Shown here: positions 28,078 through 35,894 of the stretch, one piece after another | Position numbering within the stretch: the first letter of the stretch is position 1 | Layout of the letters: each line of letters begins with the position of its first letter | NCBI GenBank assembly: GCA_016219185.1 | Contig: JACRBZ010000078.1 | Span: forward strand, 93,199-157,198 | Length of the DNA stretch: 64,000 nucleotides | DNA from: Deltaproteobacteria bacterium | GTDB lineage: Bacteria > Desulfobacterota > Desulfobacteria > Desulfobacterales > Desulfatirhabdiaceae | Direction of reading: 5' to 3' | The notes under the pieces: generated by a model | Databases searched by the model: none | The model's input: the letters and a program-made list of their open reading frames with translations, nothing else | Told to the model about the DNA's origin: nothing | Position numbers and translations under genes: made by a program

Positions 28078-28101
28078 AGACAGTTTGGTTCATTTTGTCC
28101 A
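28074..28101. repeat. 28-bp direct repeat, left copy
   Basis: 28 bases starting CATTAGACAGTTTGGTTCAT are identical to 30485-30512. The two copies bracket the Fic module and the histidine phosphatase gene, about 2.4 kb apart. The left copy begins exactly where the phosphatase 5' remnant breaks off. Confidence 0.85.
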
Positions 28102-28189
28102 ATGTCCGGCAATGCCTTCACTGGTGTAACTTTTGCGGGAATGTGTTATATAATGGGAATGTGTTATATAAAAAGTGGAGGCTCTGCCA

Positions 28190-28399
28190 ATGACAAGAGA
28201 ACAACAAATCAGCCATAATTTGAATGCCGTTGCGAACGCTGTTGCGCAGCAAACACTTGAAGGACTGAAAGTCCCGCCGGATGTTGTCGAAGAGATGAAA
28301 CGGGCGGCGAGGGGTGAAATCAAGATTGAGGAAGGCATTCGTAACACAGTCCGCAGGTTCACGCATGGTAAAGTACGAGGGGAAAGACCATTACCTTGA
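28190..28399 (+). CDS. VbhA-like antitoxin of the Fic toxin
   Basis: Small (69 aa) helical protein directly before and overlapping the fic gene by 35 nt. The segment TLEGLKVPPDVVEEMKRAARGEI resembles VbhA-family class I Fic inhibitors, whose (S/T)xxxE(G/N) helix blocks the ATP site. Here the glutamate-glycine pair is kept (LEGL), but the residue four before it is Gln, not Ser/Thr. ATG 28190 has GTGGAGG eight nucleotides upstream. Confidence 0.75.
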   Translation: MTREQQISHNLNAVANAVAQQTLEGLKVPPDVVEEMKRAARGEIKIEEGIRNTVRRFTHGKVRGERPLP

Positions 28400-29021
28400 T
28401 CCCGAAACCGGAGTTCTAAAGAATAAACTCGGCATTGGGGATGAGAACGAGCTAAAAGAGGCGGAGGCTTCTTTGTTGGCTTGGCGTAGCTTTCAGCTTG
28501 CTGAAAATCCAATTAAAGGTCGTTTTGATCTTGACCACCTGAAGGCCATTCACAAGCATCTGTTTTGTGACGTGTATGAATGGGCAGGCGAAATTCGGAA
28601 TATCGACCTTGCCAAGGACAACAGTTATTTTGCTAACCACACCCACATTGTCAGTGCTGCACGCCCGGTGTTTGAAAAGTTGGCTGAGGAAGGCTATTTG
28701 AAAGGATTGGATGCTGTAGCATTCAGTACCCGAGCGGCCTATTATCTTGGAGAGATAAACGCTTTACATCCTTTCCGTGAAGGAAACGGCAGGGCGCAAC
28801 GAGAATTCATCAATCACTTGGCTTATAAAAATGGTTACTTCATTGAATGGAAGAACATAAGCCAAAAAGACATGATTCAAGCCTCAATAGAGTCTTTTCA
28901 TCAAGCCGATAACACAAAGTTTACTGCTTTTATCTGCGATAACCTGCGAAAGATTCCGGTTTCTGACCTGAATAAAACAGCCCCATTCAAGAGAAGAAAA
29001 AAACAGTTAAAGCCAGATTAA
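28365..29021 (+). CDS. Fic domain protein (AMP-transferase toxin)
   Basis: 218-aa Fic protein. The catalytic loop HPFREGNGRAQREF matches HPFxxGNGRxxR fully, so activity is expected. The flap region and KGRFDLDHLKAIHKHLFCDV precede it. Such enzymes transfer AMP from ATP onto hydroxyl side chains of target proteins (gyrase or topoisomerase for the VbhT type). ATG 28365 overlaps the antitoxin, the usual class I arrangement. The positively charged tail (KRRKKQLK) is not part of the domain. Confidence 0.88.
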   Translation: MVKYEGKDHYLDPETGVLKNKLGIGDENELKEAEASLLAWRSFQLAENPIKGRFDLDHLKAIHKHLFCDVYEWAGEIRNIDLAKDNSYFANHTHIVSAARPVFEKLAEEGYLKGLDAVAFSTRAAYYLGEINALHPFREGNGRAQREFINHLAYKNGYFIEWKNISQKDMIQASIESFHQADNTKFTAFICDNLRKIPVSDLNKTAPFKRRKKQLKPD

Positions 29022-29063
29022 AAGCCGGTCGGAAAATCCGAAACCGTCGAAATGTGGGATTTT

Positions 29064-29456
29064 ATGAAAACCTTGCGAATTGGCATAGCTTCCTATGAAA
29101 AAATGAAAGAGCGCACTATGGCGATTGCGCGCGGTGAATTGAAGCCTGGGAATGATGAGCCAAAACTTTGGTTCACATCAATCGAAAGTCTTGCCCGCGT
29201 GCTGTCAGATAAAAATCGCATACTGCTCAACCTCATTATTGAGCAACAGCCCAAGTCTATTGCCGAATTGGAAACCTTATCCGGTCGCGCCAAATCCAAT
29301 TTATCACGCACGTTGAAAAGCATGGAGCGTTTCGGCCTGGTTGAATTGCTCAAGGGTGAAGGCAGTGCAGTGTGTCCTCGTGTTCCCTATGAGGAAATTC
29401 AACTTGATCTGCAGTTTGCTCACCATCAACAGGACCATTTTGCGGCTTTGCGCTGA
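29064..29456 (+). CDS. Winged-helix DNA-binding protein (MarR-like, HVO_A0114 type)
   Basis: 130 aa, with a central winged helix-turn-helix: LLNLIIEQQPKSIAELETLS, then GRAKSNLSRTLKSMERFGLV. This type is often annotated as a putative toxin-antitoxin-associated regulator. The start at ATG 29064 has GTGGGAT just upstream. It follows fic by 42 nt and may regulate the module. An earlier in-frame ATG at 29052 exists. Confidence 0.75.
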   Translation: MKTLRIGIASYEKMKERTMAIARGELKPGNDEPKLWFTSIESLARVLSDKNRILLNLIIEQQPKSIAELETLSGRAKSNLSRTLKSMERFGLVELLKGEGSAVCPRVPYEEIQLDLQFAHHQQDHFAALR

Positions 29457-29475
29457 ATGATTAAAAGGCCATGTA

Positions 29476-29564
29476 ATGAACAATGATTTTGAACTTGAGC
29501 GCGGCATTCCGGATGATGAATGGGATGAAAGCCGTATTCCGTCCGACTCCGGGTTTTTAATGTG
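29476..29564 (+). pseudogene. Start of a third module gene, cut at the duplication joint
   Basis: An ATG 19 nt after the HTH gene (MNNDFELE) reads into the duplicated heparinase segment at 29499 and soon stops. It appears to be the first eight codons of a lost gene that was third in the Fic module. Confidence 0.45.
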
Positions 29565-29717
29565 AATCAGACATTCCCTCAGAACAATCTGGTCCCGAAG
29601 GAACTGGTCGAATGGCAGTGCGGGGTCTTTCATGATTTTTTGCGTCGAATCACGGTTGCTCGGAAAAGCGGTCGGCCAATTTGAAGTTGGGCTGAAGTTG
29701 GGAAGCGCCACTGGCTG
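29499..29717 (-). pseudogene. Duplicated 5' fragment of the heparinase-like gene
   Basis: About 219 bp closely match 27673-27891 (roughly nine of ten bases), in the same orientation. They encode the first ~70 codons of the heparinase-like protein (KIMKDPALPFDQFLRDQIVL). Both ends are abrupt. It is not expressed as a full protein. It fits a duplication made when the Fic module was inserted. Confidence 0.8.
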
Positions 29718-30356
29718 ATGTCTGCACACCCGGCACCCATTATTCTTGCCAGACATGGCGAAACCACGGCCAACCGTCAGGGGATCATTCTCGGGCAGCG
29801 GGATTATCCGCTCACTGTTGAAGGGTTGGCCATGACCCGGAAGCTGGCTGCGCTTTTGCCGGAAAGCCATCAGGGGATGATTGTTACTTCCCCTATCGGC
29901 AGGGCCTTGGTAAGCGCCGGAATTTTTGCGGCTCAAACCGGGTGGCCCATCCAAATCCTGGATGGGCTTGCAGAGCTTTCCTGCGGACAGTGGGAAGGAA
30001 AACCACGCGAAGCTGTCATTCCGGGCCGTCGATTTATCCGGTCAACCTGGGAGGATTCGCCGCCAGACGGGGAAAGTTATCAGGGCGCCGAAACCCGTGT
30101 GAAGGAGGCAATCCGCAGCATAAACGCAATTTTGATGCATGACCCGATTCTGGTTGTTGGCCATGCCGCGGTCAACCGGGTTTTTCTGAAGATCTGGCTG
30201 GACCTGAGTCCGGAACAGGCCATGAAAATCCAATTTTCGCATGACACCCTGTACGATATCAACCGGAGAATTGCAGGTGAATCCCCATCTGTAATCCAAG
30301 CGTCGGGTAAAGATCGAGCAAACAGAAAGGAGTCTGAAAAAATCGGTGCGGTTTAA
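29718..30356 (+). CDS. Histidine phosphatase family protein (phosphoglycerate mutase-like)
   Basis: 212 aa. The catalytic motif ARHGETTANRQG lies at residues 11-22, and the second active-site part is LVVGHAAVNRVFL near residue 150. It belongs to the cobC/GpmB-like branch of small phosphatases; the substrate is unknown (sugar phosphates or alpha-ribazole phosphate are possibilities). The first codons differ from the detached 5' remnant at 28033, so the present start (ATG TCT) was probably created at the duplication joint. Confidence 0.82.
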   Translation: MSAHPAPIILARHGETTANRQGIILGQRDYPLTVEGLAMTRKLAALLPESHQGMIVTSPIGRALVSAGIFAAQTGWPIQILDGLAELSCGQWEGKPREAVIPGRRFIRSTWEDSPPDGESYQGAETRVKEAIRSINAILMHDPILVVGHAAVNRVFLKIWLDLSPEQAMKIQFSHDTLYDINRRIAGESPSVIQASGKDRANRKESEKIGAV

Positions 30357-30484
30357 AAAAAATGGCGATGGCATAAGATATTGCAATGCGCGACCAGGCA
30401 ACATTGATGCGCCAAGATCCGACAGTTGTGCAAAACGATAATCCCCATACACATGGACAAAAACCCTGCTCCAGCCTCAAAAAA

Positions 30485-30512
30485 CATTAGACAGTTTGGT
30501 TCATTTTGTCCA
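30485..30512. repeat. 28-bp direct repeat, right copy
   Basis: Identical to 28074-28101. The next base differs (G for A) and similarity ends about 4 bases later. It may be an insertion-sequence end or a recombination scar. Confidence 0.85.
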
Positions 30513-30581
30513 GTGTGCAAAAACACGACCCAGCATTTATGCAGTTTCGCGTGAGGTCAAAGACCCCAAACACTAGGCAAA

Positions 30582-30773
30582 ATGATAAACGAACGACCAG
30601 TGGTTTCATTGGTTCGTATTTTGTCCTCAGACATGCTATGCGAAGCCTTACTGAGCCAGCGCTTTGATCATAGGGGGAAACAGGAAGCTTATCAATTTGT
30701 AAAATCAGGTGAAAGGCCTTGCCTTATTGACATTTCTTTTGCCTCCCTAATAAGAGATTGCCTCGTCCTGTAA
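30582..30773 (+). CDS. Small hypothetical protein (doubtful)
   Basis: 63-codon frame starting MINERPVVSLVRIL. An AGG lies five nucleotides before the ATG. No domain, signal peptide or membrane segment is recognised. It could be a real small gene or chance. Confidence 0.2.
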   Translation: MINERPVVSLVRILSSDMLCEALLSQRFDHRGKQEAYQFVKSGERPCLIDISFASLIRDCLVL

Positions 30774-30798
30774 TGAGTTTATCCATTCTATAAAAAGC

Positions 30799-31101
30799 CT
30801 ATCCAAGCGCGGACAAGCCCTTTCGATCAATGATGTCAAGAAGGCGTTGCGCCGTACCGCTTGGTTTTTTTTGTCCTTGTTCCCACTGTTGCACTGTTGT
30901 TTTCCCAATACCCATGATTGCTGCAAATACTGCTTGGCTTACGTGGTTGGCCGTGCGAATGCGCCGGATGTCCTCTGGCCGAAAGGGGCGCTTTGGAGGC
31001 AAACACAACGCGTTGATTTCGCGCATGGTGATTTCGTCCATAGCTCCAACCTTAAACAGGTCCTTTGCCATGTCGTGGGCAATATTTAAAATCTCACTCA
31101 T
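30799..31101 (-). CDS. HigA-type antitoxin (XRE helix-turn-helix)
   Basis: 100 aa. An N-terminal helix binds the toxin and the C-terminal half is a Cro/C1 helix-turn-helix (VSQAVFAAIMGIGKTTVQQW). Start MSEILNIAHDMAK at 31101 overlaps the toxin stop by 4 nt (ATGA), so it is second in the operon, as in HigBA-type pairs. It should repress its own promoter at 31503-31546. Confidence 0.85.
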   Translation of the reverse strand: MSEILNIAHDMAKDLFKVGAMDEITMREINALCLPPKRPFRPEDIRRIRTANHVSQAVFAAIMGIGKTTVQQWEQGQKKPSGTAQRLLDIIDRKGLSALG

Positions 31102-31469
31102 GATAACACCTCCCATATGGAACCAATCGCTAAAAGCTCTTGAACTTGTTTGTCACCCGCCGATATAAAAGACTCGGCGGCAAGACTTAACGCGCCCTCT
31201 TCTTTGGCTGACATGCTCGCCCTGTCATTCTTTGCGAAAGCGTACAAAAAAATAATCCGTTCCGTGTTGTGCTTTCTATATCCAACAACAACCCGATAGC
31301 CTCCGCTTTTTCCCTCACCTGTTCGTGGCAATCGTTTTTTGAACAGGCAGCCTCCAAGATCGGCTTCAACCTTTCCCGTGATAATTTCCGCCGCCGCATT
31401 GAGCAAGGCGGCATCCGAAATGCCTTCACGCGCCCAACGGTTAAACCATTTATTCTTGAACACTCTCAT
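31098..31469 (-). CDS. RelE/HigB-superfamily toxin
   Basis: 123-aa basic protein resembling the HigB2/RelE mRNA-interferase branch. GYRVVVGYRKHNTERIIFLYAF is the family strand-rich core. The segment LPRTGEGKSGG comes just before it. The start at ATG 31469 (MRVFKNKWFNRWA) has GGTGAG about 10 nt upstream; a GTG at 31484 is possible. It is transcribed first, with the antitoxin second. Confidence 0.83.
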   Translation of the reverse strand: MRVFKNKWFNRWAREGISDAALLNAAAEIITGKVEADLGGCLFKKRLPRTGEGKSGGYRVVVGYRKHNTERIIFLYAFAKNDRASMSAKEEGALSLAAESFISAGDKQVQELLAIGSIWEVLS

Positions 31470-31502
31470 AAGGGAAAAGCTCACCTTTTATATCACAAGT
31501 TA

Positions 31503-31546
31503 TATATAACACTATGTGAGATACTTTACAATATATTTTGTAAAGT
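31503..31546 (-). promoter_or_regulatory. higBA-type promoter with overlapping operator
   Basis: On the minus strand TTGTAA-N17-TATATA (31531 to 31503) lies about 34 nt before the toxin start. Inverted repeat ACTTTACA-N8-TGTAAAGT (31523-31530, 31539-31546) covers the -35 box and is the likely antitoxin binding site. Confidence 0.65.
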
Positions 31547-31760
31547 TAATTTAACACACCACGAAGGCGGGGGGTGGGGGGCAGGTCGATTTTCCAGAAT
31601 GCCTTGCCTTGTTTACTTGGTGTTTATGTGTGCCGCTGTCCTTGTCCGGTGTTCGCGGTCTGGGGACGTTCAGGCTGAAACAGAGAATATCTTGACGATT
31701 ACAGGCAAAACCGGCTATATTTATAACCGGATAAAGCTACTTCCGGCGATAATTATAACC

Positions 31761-33086
31761 ATGAGTGATCCGATGATCGAGGTGATAAAATCCATCATCC
31801 TGGACTTCCAGGAAACCCGGCTGGAGACCGGGGTGCCCCGGCGCTTGCTTATCGAGACGGTTCATGGCAAGGCCGCCGTCTGTATCGGTGTGCGTCGGAG
31901 CGGCAAGTCGACTTACATGTTCCAGGTTATCCAACGGCTGCTGGACAGTGGGATTCCTCGGCAGAACATTCTGTACCTGAACTTTTTCGACGATCGCCTC
32001 CATAACCTGCGCCAGAATAGCTTCGGTCTGATTGCTGAAGCCTATTATTCGCTTTACCCGGAGAAGAAAAACACAGAGACGGCCTACTGCTTCTTCGACG
32101 AGATTCAGGCTGCCCCCGGTTGGGAGCCCTTCATCGACCGCTTGATGCGCACGGAAAAATGCGAAGTCTATCTCACGGGCTCATCAGCCAAGATGCTTTC
32201 TAAAGAGATTGCCACGCAGATGCGCGGGCGGGCGCTGTCATGGGAGATGTTCCCCTTTTCGTTCCGTGAATTCCTGGACTACAAAGGAATCGAGAGCAAG
32301 GGCGCACTCTCGACGAAAAACCGCCTCATCGTCCAGAAGGCTTTCGTGGAATATTGGGAAACCGGCGGCTTCCCCGAGGTGGCCGGCCTCAGTCGTCACT
32401 TGAGAATCAAGACTCACCAGGAATACCTTCACGCCATCCTGTTTCGGGACCTTGTCGAGCGTCACGACGTTTCGCATCCGAAGGCGGTGACCGATTTGGC
32501 GCACTGGCTGGTGGACAACACGGCCTCGCTCTATTCCGTCAACAGCCTTACGGGATATCTTAAATCGCTGGGTCACAAGGTTCCCAAGTCGTCGGTGTCG
32601 GATTATCTGACGTGGTTCGAGGACGCCTATTTCCTGTTCACCGTGCGGATATTCGACGCGTCGCTCGCGCGCAGCAACACCAACCCCAAGAAGGTCTACT
32701 GCATCGATCATGCCCTGGTCACCTCGGTGTCGTCGGGGATTCTGGTCAACGCCGGACATCTTCTGGAGAACCTTGTGTTCACGGCTCTCCGGCGTCTCCA
32801 CCCTGAGATTTACTACTATAAGACGAAAACGGGCCGGGAGGTCGACTTCATCGTCCCGATACGCGGTCGCTCACAGATGCTGGTCCAGGTGTGCGAGTCC
32901 CTGGCCGAACCGCGGACGCGGAAACGGGAAACCGCGGCTCTTGGCGAGGCGATGACGGAACTCGGCCTGAAAACCGGAACCCTCGTGACCCGGAACGAGG
33001 ATGAGCGGATCGAAGCCGGAAACGGAACCATCGTGGTAGTTCCGGCATGGCGATTCCTTCTCGATCTGCCCGAATCGATGGCATAG
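31761..33086 (+). CDS. AAA ATPase with DUF4143 (AAA_14 family), first of three
   Basis: 441 aa from ATG 31761 (MSDPMIEVIKSII). Walker A is CIGVRRSGKST near residue 40 and Walker B is CFFDEIQ near 110. The sensor-like YLTGSSAKMLS follows. The C-terminal half holds the DUF4143 nuclease-like domain with DxExK-like elements (TGREVDFIV, YKTKTGREVDF). The frame is open further upstream to 31269, but that part covers the HigB gene in antisense and is not real. The function is unknown; these ATPases are widespread in defence and toxin-antitoxin neighbourhoods. Confidence 0.85.
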   Translation: MSDPMIEVIKSIILDFQETRLETGVPRRLLIETVHGKAAVCIGVRRSGKSTYMFQVIQRLLDSGIPRQNILYLNFFDDRLHNLRQNSFGLIAEAYYSLYPEKKNTETAYCFFDEIQAAPGWEPFIDRLMRTEKCEVYLTGSSAKMLSKEIATQMRGRALSWEMFPFSFREFLDYKGIESKGALSTKNRLIVQKAFVEYWETGGFPEVAGLSRHLRIKTHQEYLHAILFRDLVERHDVSHPKAVTDLAHWLVDNTASLYSVNSLTGYLKSLGHKVPKSSVSDYLTWFEDAYFLFTVRIFDASLARSNTNPKKVYCIDHALVTSVSSGILVNAGHLLENLVFTALRRLHPEIYYYKTKTGREVDFIVPIRGRSQMLVQVCESLAEPRTRKRETAALGEAMTELGLKTGTLVTRNEDERIEAGNGTIVVVPAWRFLLDLPESMA

Positions 33087-33155
33087 CGGAAACCATCGAA
33101 GCGTTGTCTCTGGCCTTGGAATAGTTGGTTCGTTGGTCTGCACGGGGTTATCGTA

Positions 33156-34595
33156 ATGGGTTTGCACATGAAAAAAATCCTGCTGATAGAGCCGCCATTT
33201 TATCGGCTTTTCAAGAAAACGTACGCACTGGTCAAATACCCTTTATCTCTTGCCTATCTGGCTGCTGCCATAAAAACGAAAACATCCTGGGATGTCAGGG
33301 TCTATAACGCCGATTTTGCGCCCATAAGCGATCCTTTTGAAGTGACCTATTTCAAGGGGAAAGGCTTTGTGCATTATCTTGAAAACCTTAACGACGCGTC
33401 AGCGGATATCTGGCGGGAAGTGCGCTCGGCGATTGCGGCGTATGGTCCATCGGTTGTGGGAATATCGGCAAAATCCGCAAATTTTGCATCCGCAGTCCGG
33501 ATCGCGCGTGTGGCCAAGGATATCTTTGCGGAAACTATGGTGGTGGTTGGCGGCCCCTATCCAACGACTGTCAGGGACAGGGTGTTGGATTGCGCGGATA
33601 TCGATATGGCCGTGGCAGGGGAGGGCGAGCAGACTCTTGTGGAATTGCTGAAAGCGCTCGAACGCGGGATTGAACCCGATACGGTGCCCGGCTTGATCTT
33701 CAGGAAAGGTAACCAGCCTGTTTCGACGCTTGCCAGGATGTTCATACCGGACCTGGATTCGCTCCCATTTCCCCATTGCCATGCCCGTGAAGTGCTCCAG
33801 GATTATGCAGCCTATCCGCTCAGCGCTTTCAGCAGCATTTTTGCAACGCGGGGGTGTCCGTTCAACTGCCTGTTCTGCGGTTCAAAAAACATCTGGGGAA
33901 GAAAAACCCGGTTTCGATCTCCGGATCATGTCGGGCAGGAAATCATCCAACTGAGAGAAATGGGGATCGATCGGGTCCACTTCGAAGATGATACGTTCGG
34001 GGTGACGCAGCAATATCTTCGGGCGATCTGTGATACCATCAAACGGGTTTGTCCGGGGATTCAATGGAGTTGCGAGCTTCATGTCCGGCTGGCTTCGGAT
34101 GAAAACATCTCCCACATGAAAGAAGCCGGCTGCGCCATGATTCAGCTTGGCTTTGAATCCGGTAACGATGAGATCCTGAAGGCGATCCGAAAAGGGTTTA
34201 CCGTTTCAGATGCGTTGAAGGCCTGCCGCACCATCAGAGATCACGGGATCCGTCTGCAAACCTTTTTTATGGGCGGATTCCCCCAGGAAACCGAAGACAG
34301 TCTGATCGATACGCTGAAGGTCATCGAGGCCCTGGCGTGTGATAAGGTCATTTACAGCATCTTTACTCCCTATCCCGGTACGGAGGCCTTTGACCTTTGC
34401 CGGAAAATGGGACTTATTCCAATCAACTACGATCTATCGCTTTATAACCACCAAAGCCCTGAAAACTGCTTTTGCCTGCACTTGTCGCATGAAAAATTCA
34501 CACTTCTTTCATCCCGAATCGAGGAGATCGTGGTCAGCAAAAATCGGATGGGACGCGGCGGCGCCGAGTTGTCCAGTCTTCCAGTTCATCGATGA
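33156..34595 (+). CDS. B12-binding domain radical SAM protein
   Basis: 479 aa. An N-terminal cobalamin-binding-like domain (residues 1-165: ILLIEPPFYRLF, VVGISAKSANFASAVRIA, VVVGGPYPT) is followed by a radical SAM domain with cluster motif CPFNCLFC (CxxxCxxC) near residue 235. The C-terminal TIM-barrel contains GFESGNDEILKAIRKG. Family members perform methyl transfer or ring reactions on many substrates; the substrate is unknown here. ATG 33156 or 33168 (MKKILLIEP) could be the start. The 3' end overlaps the convergent glycosyltransferase by 62 nt. Confidence 0.87.
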   Translation: MGLHMKKILLIEPPFYRLFKKTYALVKYPLSLAYLAAAIKTKTSWDVRVYNADFAPISDPFEVTYFKGKGFVHYLENLNDASADIWREVRSAIAAYGPSVVGISAKSANFASAVRIARVAKDIFAETMVVVGGPYPTTVRDRVLDCADIDMAVAGEGEQTLVELLKALERGIEPDTVPGLIFRKGNQPVSTLARMFIPDLDSLPFPHCHAREVLQDYAAYPLSAFSSIFATRGCPFNCLFCGSKNIWGRKTRFRSPDHVGQEIIQLREMGIDRVHFEDDTFGVTQQYLRAICDTIKRVCPGIQWSCELHVRLASDENISHMKEAGCAMIQLGFESGNDEILKAIRKGFTVSDALKACRTIRDHGIRLQTFFMGGFPQETEDSLIDTLKVIEALACDKVIYSIFTPYPGTEAFDLCRKMGLIPINYDLSLYNHQSPENCFCLHLSHEKFTLLSSRIEEIVVSKNRMGRGGAELSSLPVHR

Positions 34596-35769
34596 TTTTC
34601 CTGCCGATGGCGTATTTGTCAAAATTGAGTTCCAGAATCGTTGTTTTTCTGCTGATCAGCTCCAGAAGCACCTGGGCCGGGGGAGAGGCCAGGGCGTCTT
34701 CTTCCGAAATCACGGCAATATTGTCCAGGGGAAGCAGGCGCGTCCGCTCTTCCTGTTCGCCGCTGGGATGATGCTCCGGAATGACCAGCGCACGGGCGCT
34801 GGTCAGAAGGATTTCATTGATGACATTGTACCCTGCCCGGCAAATAACGATTTCCGAGGCATGAATCAGGTCGATCAGGGGATAGAAAAACGGCAGAAAC
34901 CGGACATGCCGGAACCGGATGTCGGATCTGAGATCTTCGATAATTTCCGGATTCAGGTAAGGGTACGCCACCATGATGATCTGATAATTCCGGCTCAGAC
35001 CCGCCAGATTGATGGCGTTCATGAGGCTTTTGCTCAGGCCCGCGATATTGCCGTGGCGGGAGAGATACATCAGGATAATGGGTTTATCCGCCAGGCGGAA
35101 ACGGTTTATAATCGCCTCCCTTTCCGGCAGTTCCGCAATGCTTTTCTCCGCAATTCTTCCCAGATAGCGAACAGAATGTCCAATTTGCGCTGTCCCGGCA
35201 GCAGGCCCTTTGGCGCAAACCAGAGCCGGGTCATCGAATACATAGCGGAAATCATATACCGGCACCGCGAGGGAGGAACACGGAGCATCCGGATAGTGCT
35301 GAAGGCTGAAATCATTTCCCATAATGCCGCGGGACAGGTGAACCAGGGCAAAGTCCTTCGGGCTGTTTCGGCAGGCTTTTTTTTCCATCAAAAGCGGTGC
35401 GATCTCGCCGGATAAACCGGCCAGATAATGTTCGATCATCACCACATCGGGCTTGAAAAAAGCATGGGCTTCCCGAATGATGGTTTGGCGGAAACTCAGG
35501 ACTTCATCGACCGGCAGGCTCCGGAGATAACGGGGTTTGAGGGGACAGCCGGTTTCCTCAATAGCTTTTTTGACGCCGGGCAGTTTGACGACTTCTATGC
35601 CTTGTCGCATGAGAACATGCGGGACGGATGTTCCGGACAGAACCATGAAGTCGATATCCGGACGCCACTTCCGGATTCCGGTGATGACGGCCAGGGTTCT
35701 GAATACATGACCCAGGCCAATGGAATTGTGGGTGTAAAAGAGGACCCGGCGGATTCGGTTTGTAATCAT
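34534..35769 (-). CDS. Predicted glycosyltransferase (MurG-like, COG4671 type)
   Basis: 411 aa from ATG 35769 with AAGG 10 nt upstream. The N-terminal motif VLFYTHNSIGLGHVFRTLAV is the typical nucleotide-sugar glycosyltransferase start. MYLSRHGN and a MurG-like C-terminus (VICRAGYNVINEILLTSARALVIPEHH) follow. Proteins of this type are annotated only as predicted glycosyltransferases. Divergent from the transporter-like gene at 35895. Confidence 0.8.
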   Translation of the reverse strand: MITNRIRRVLFYTHNSIGLGHVFRTLAVITGIRKWRPDIDFMVLSGTSVPHVLMRQGIEVVKLPGVKKAIEETGCPLKPRYLRSLPVDEVLSFRQTIIREAHAFFKPDVVMIEHYLAGLSGEIAPLLMEKKACRNSPKDFALVHLSRGIMGNDFSLQHYPDAPCSSLAVPVYDFRYVFDDPALVCAKGPAAGTAQIGHSVRYLGRIAEKSIAELPEREAIINRFRLADKPIILMYLSRHGNIAGLSKSLMNAINLAGLSRNYQIIMVAYPYLNPEIIEDLRSDIRFRHVRFLPFFYPLIDLIHASEIVICRAGYNVINEILLTSARALVIPEHHPSGEQEERTRLLPLDNIAVISEEDALASPPAQVLLELISRKTTILELNFDKYAIGRKIIDELEDWTTRRRRVPSDFC

Positions 35770-35894
35770 TACGTCGTTGCCTTGAAAGTCGGTTGATGAT
35801 ATGCGAAGTTTATGGATAACACCGGGACAAGTCAAACGGATATACGGATTTTCCGGCCACTGGAGGCGCCTCTTGGAGACTTTGCCGACATCCC

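Larger units (their letters stand above)
30357..30798. other. Intergenic region with right copy of the 28-bp repeat
   Basis: It holds the repeat at 30485-30512 and a 63-codon frame at 30582-30773 with a weak AGG ribosome site and no recognised family. Otherwise nothing is identified. Confidence 0.5.

Noticed and set aside
31269..31760. N-terminal extension of the first DUF4143 frame
   Set aside because: It crosses the HigB gene and its promoter on the other strand; homology-like sequence begins only at ATG 31761.
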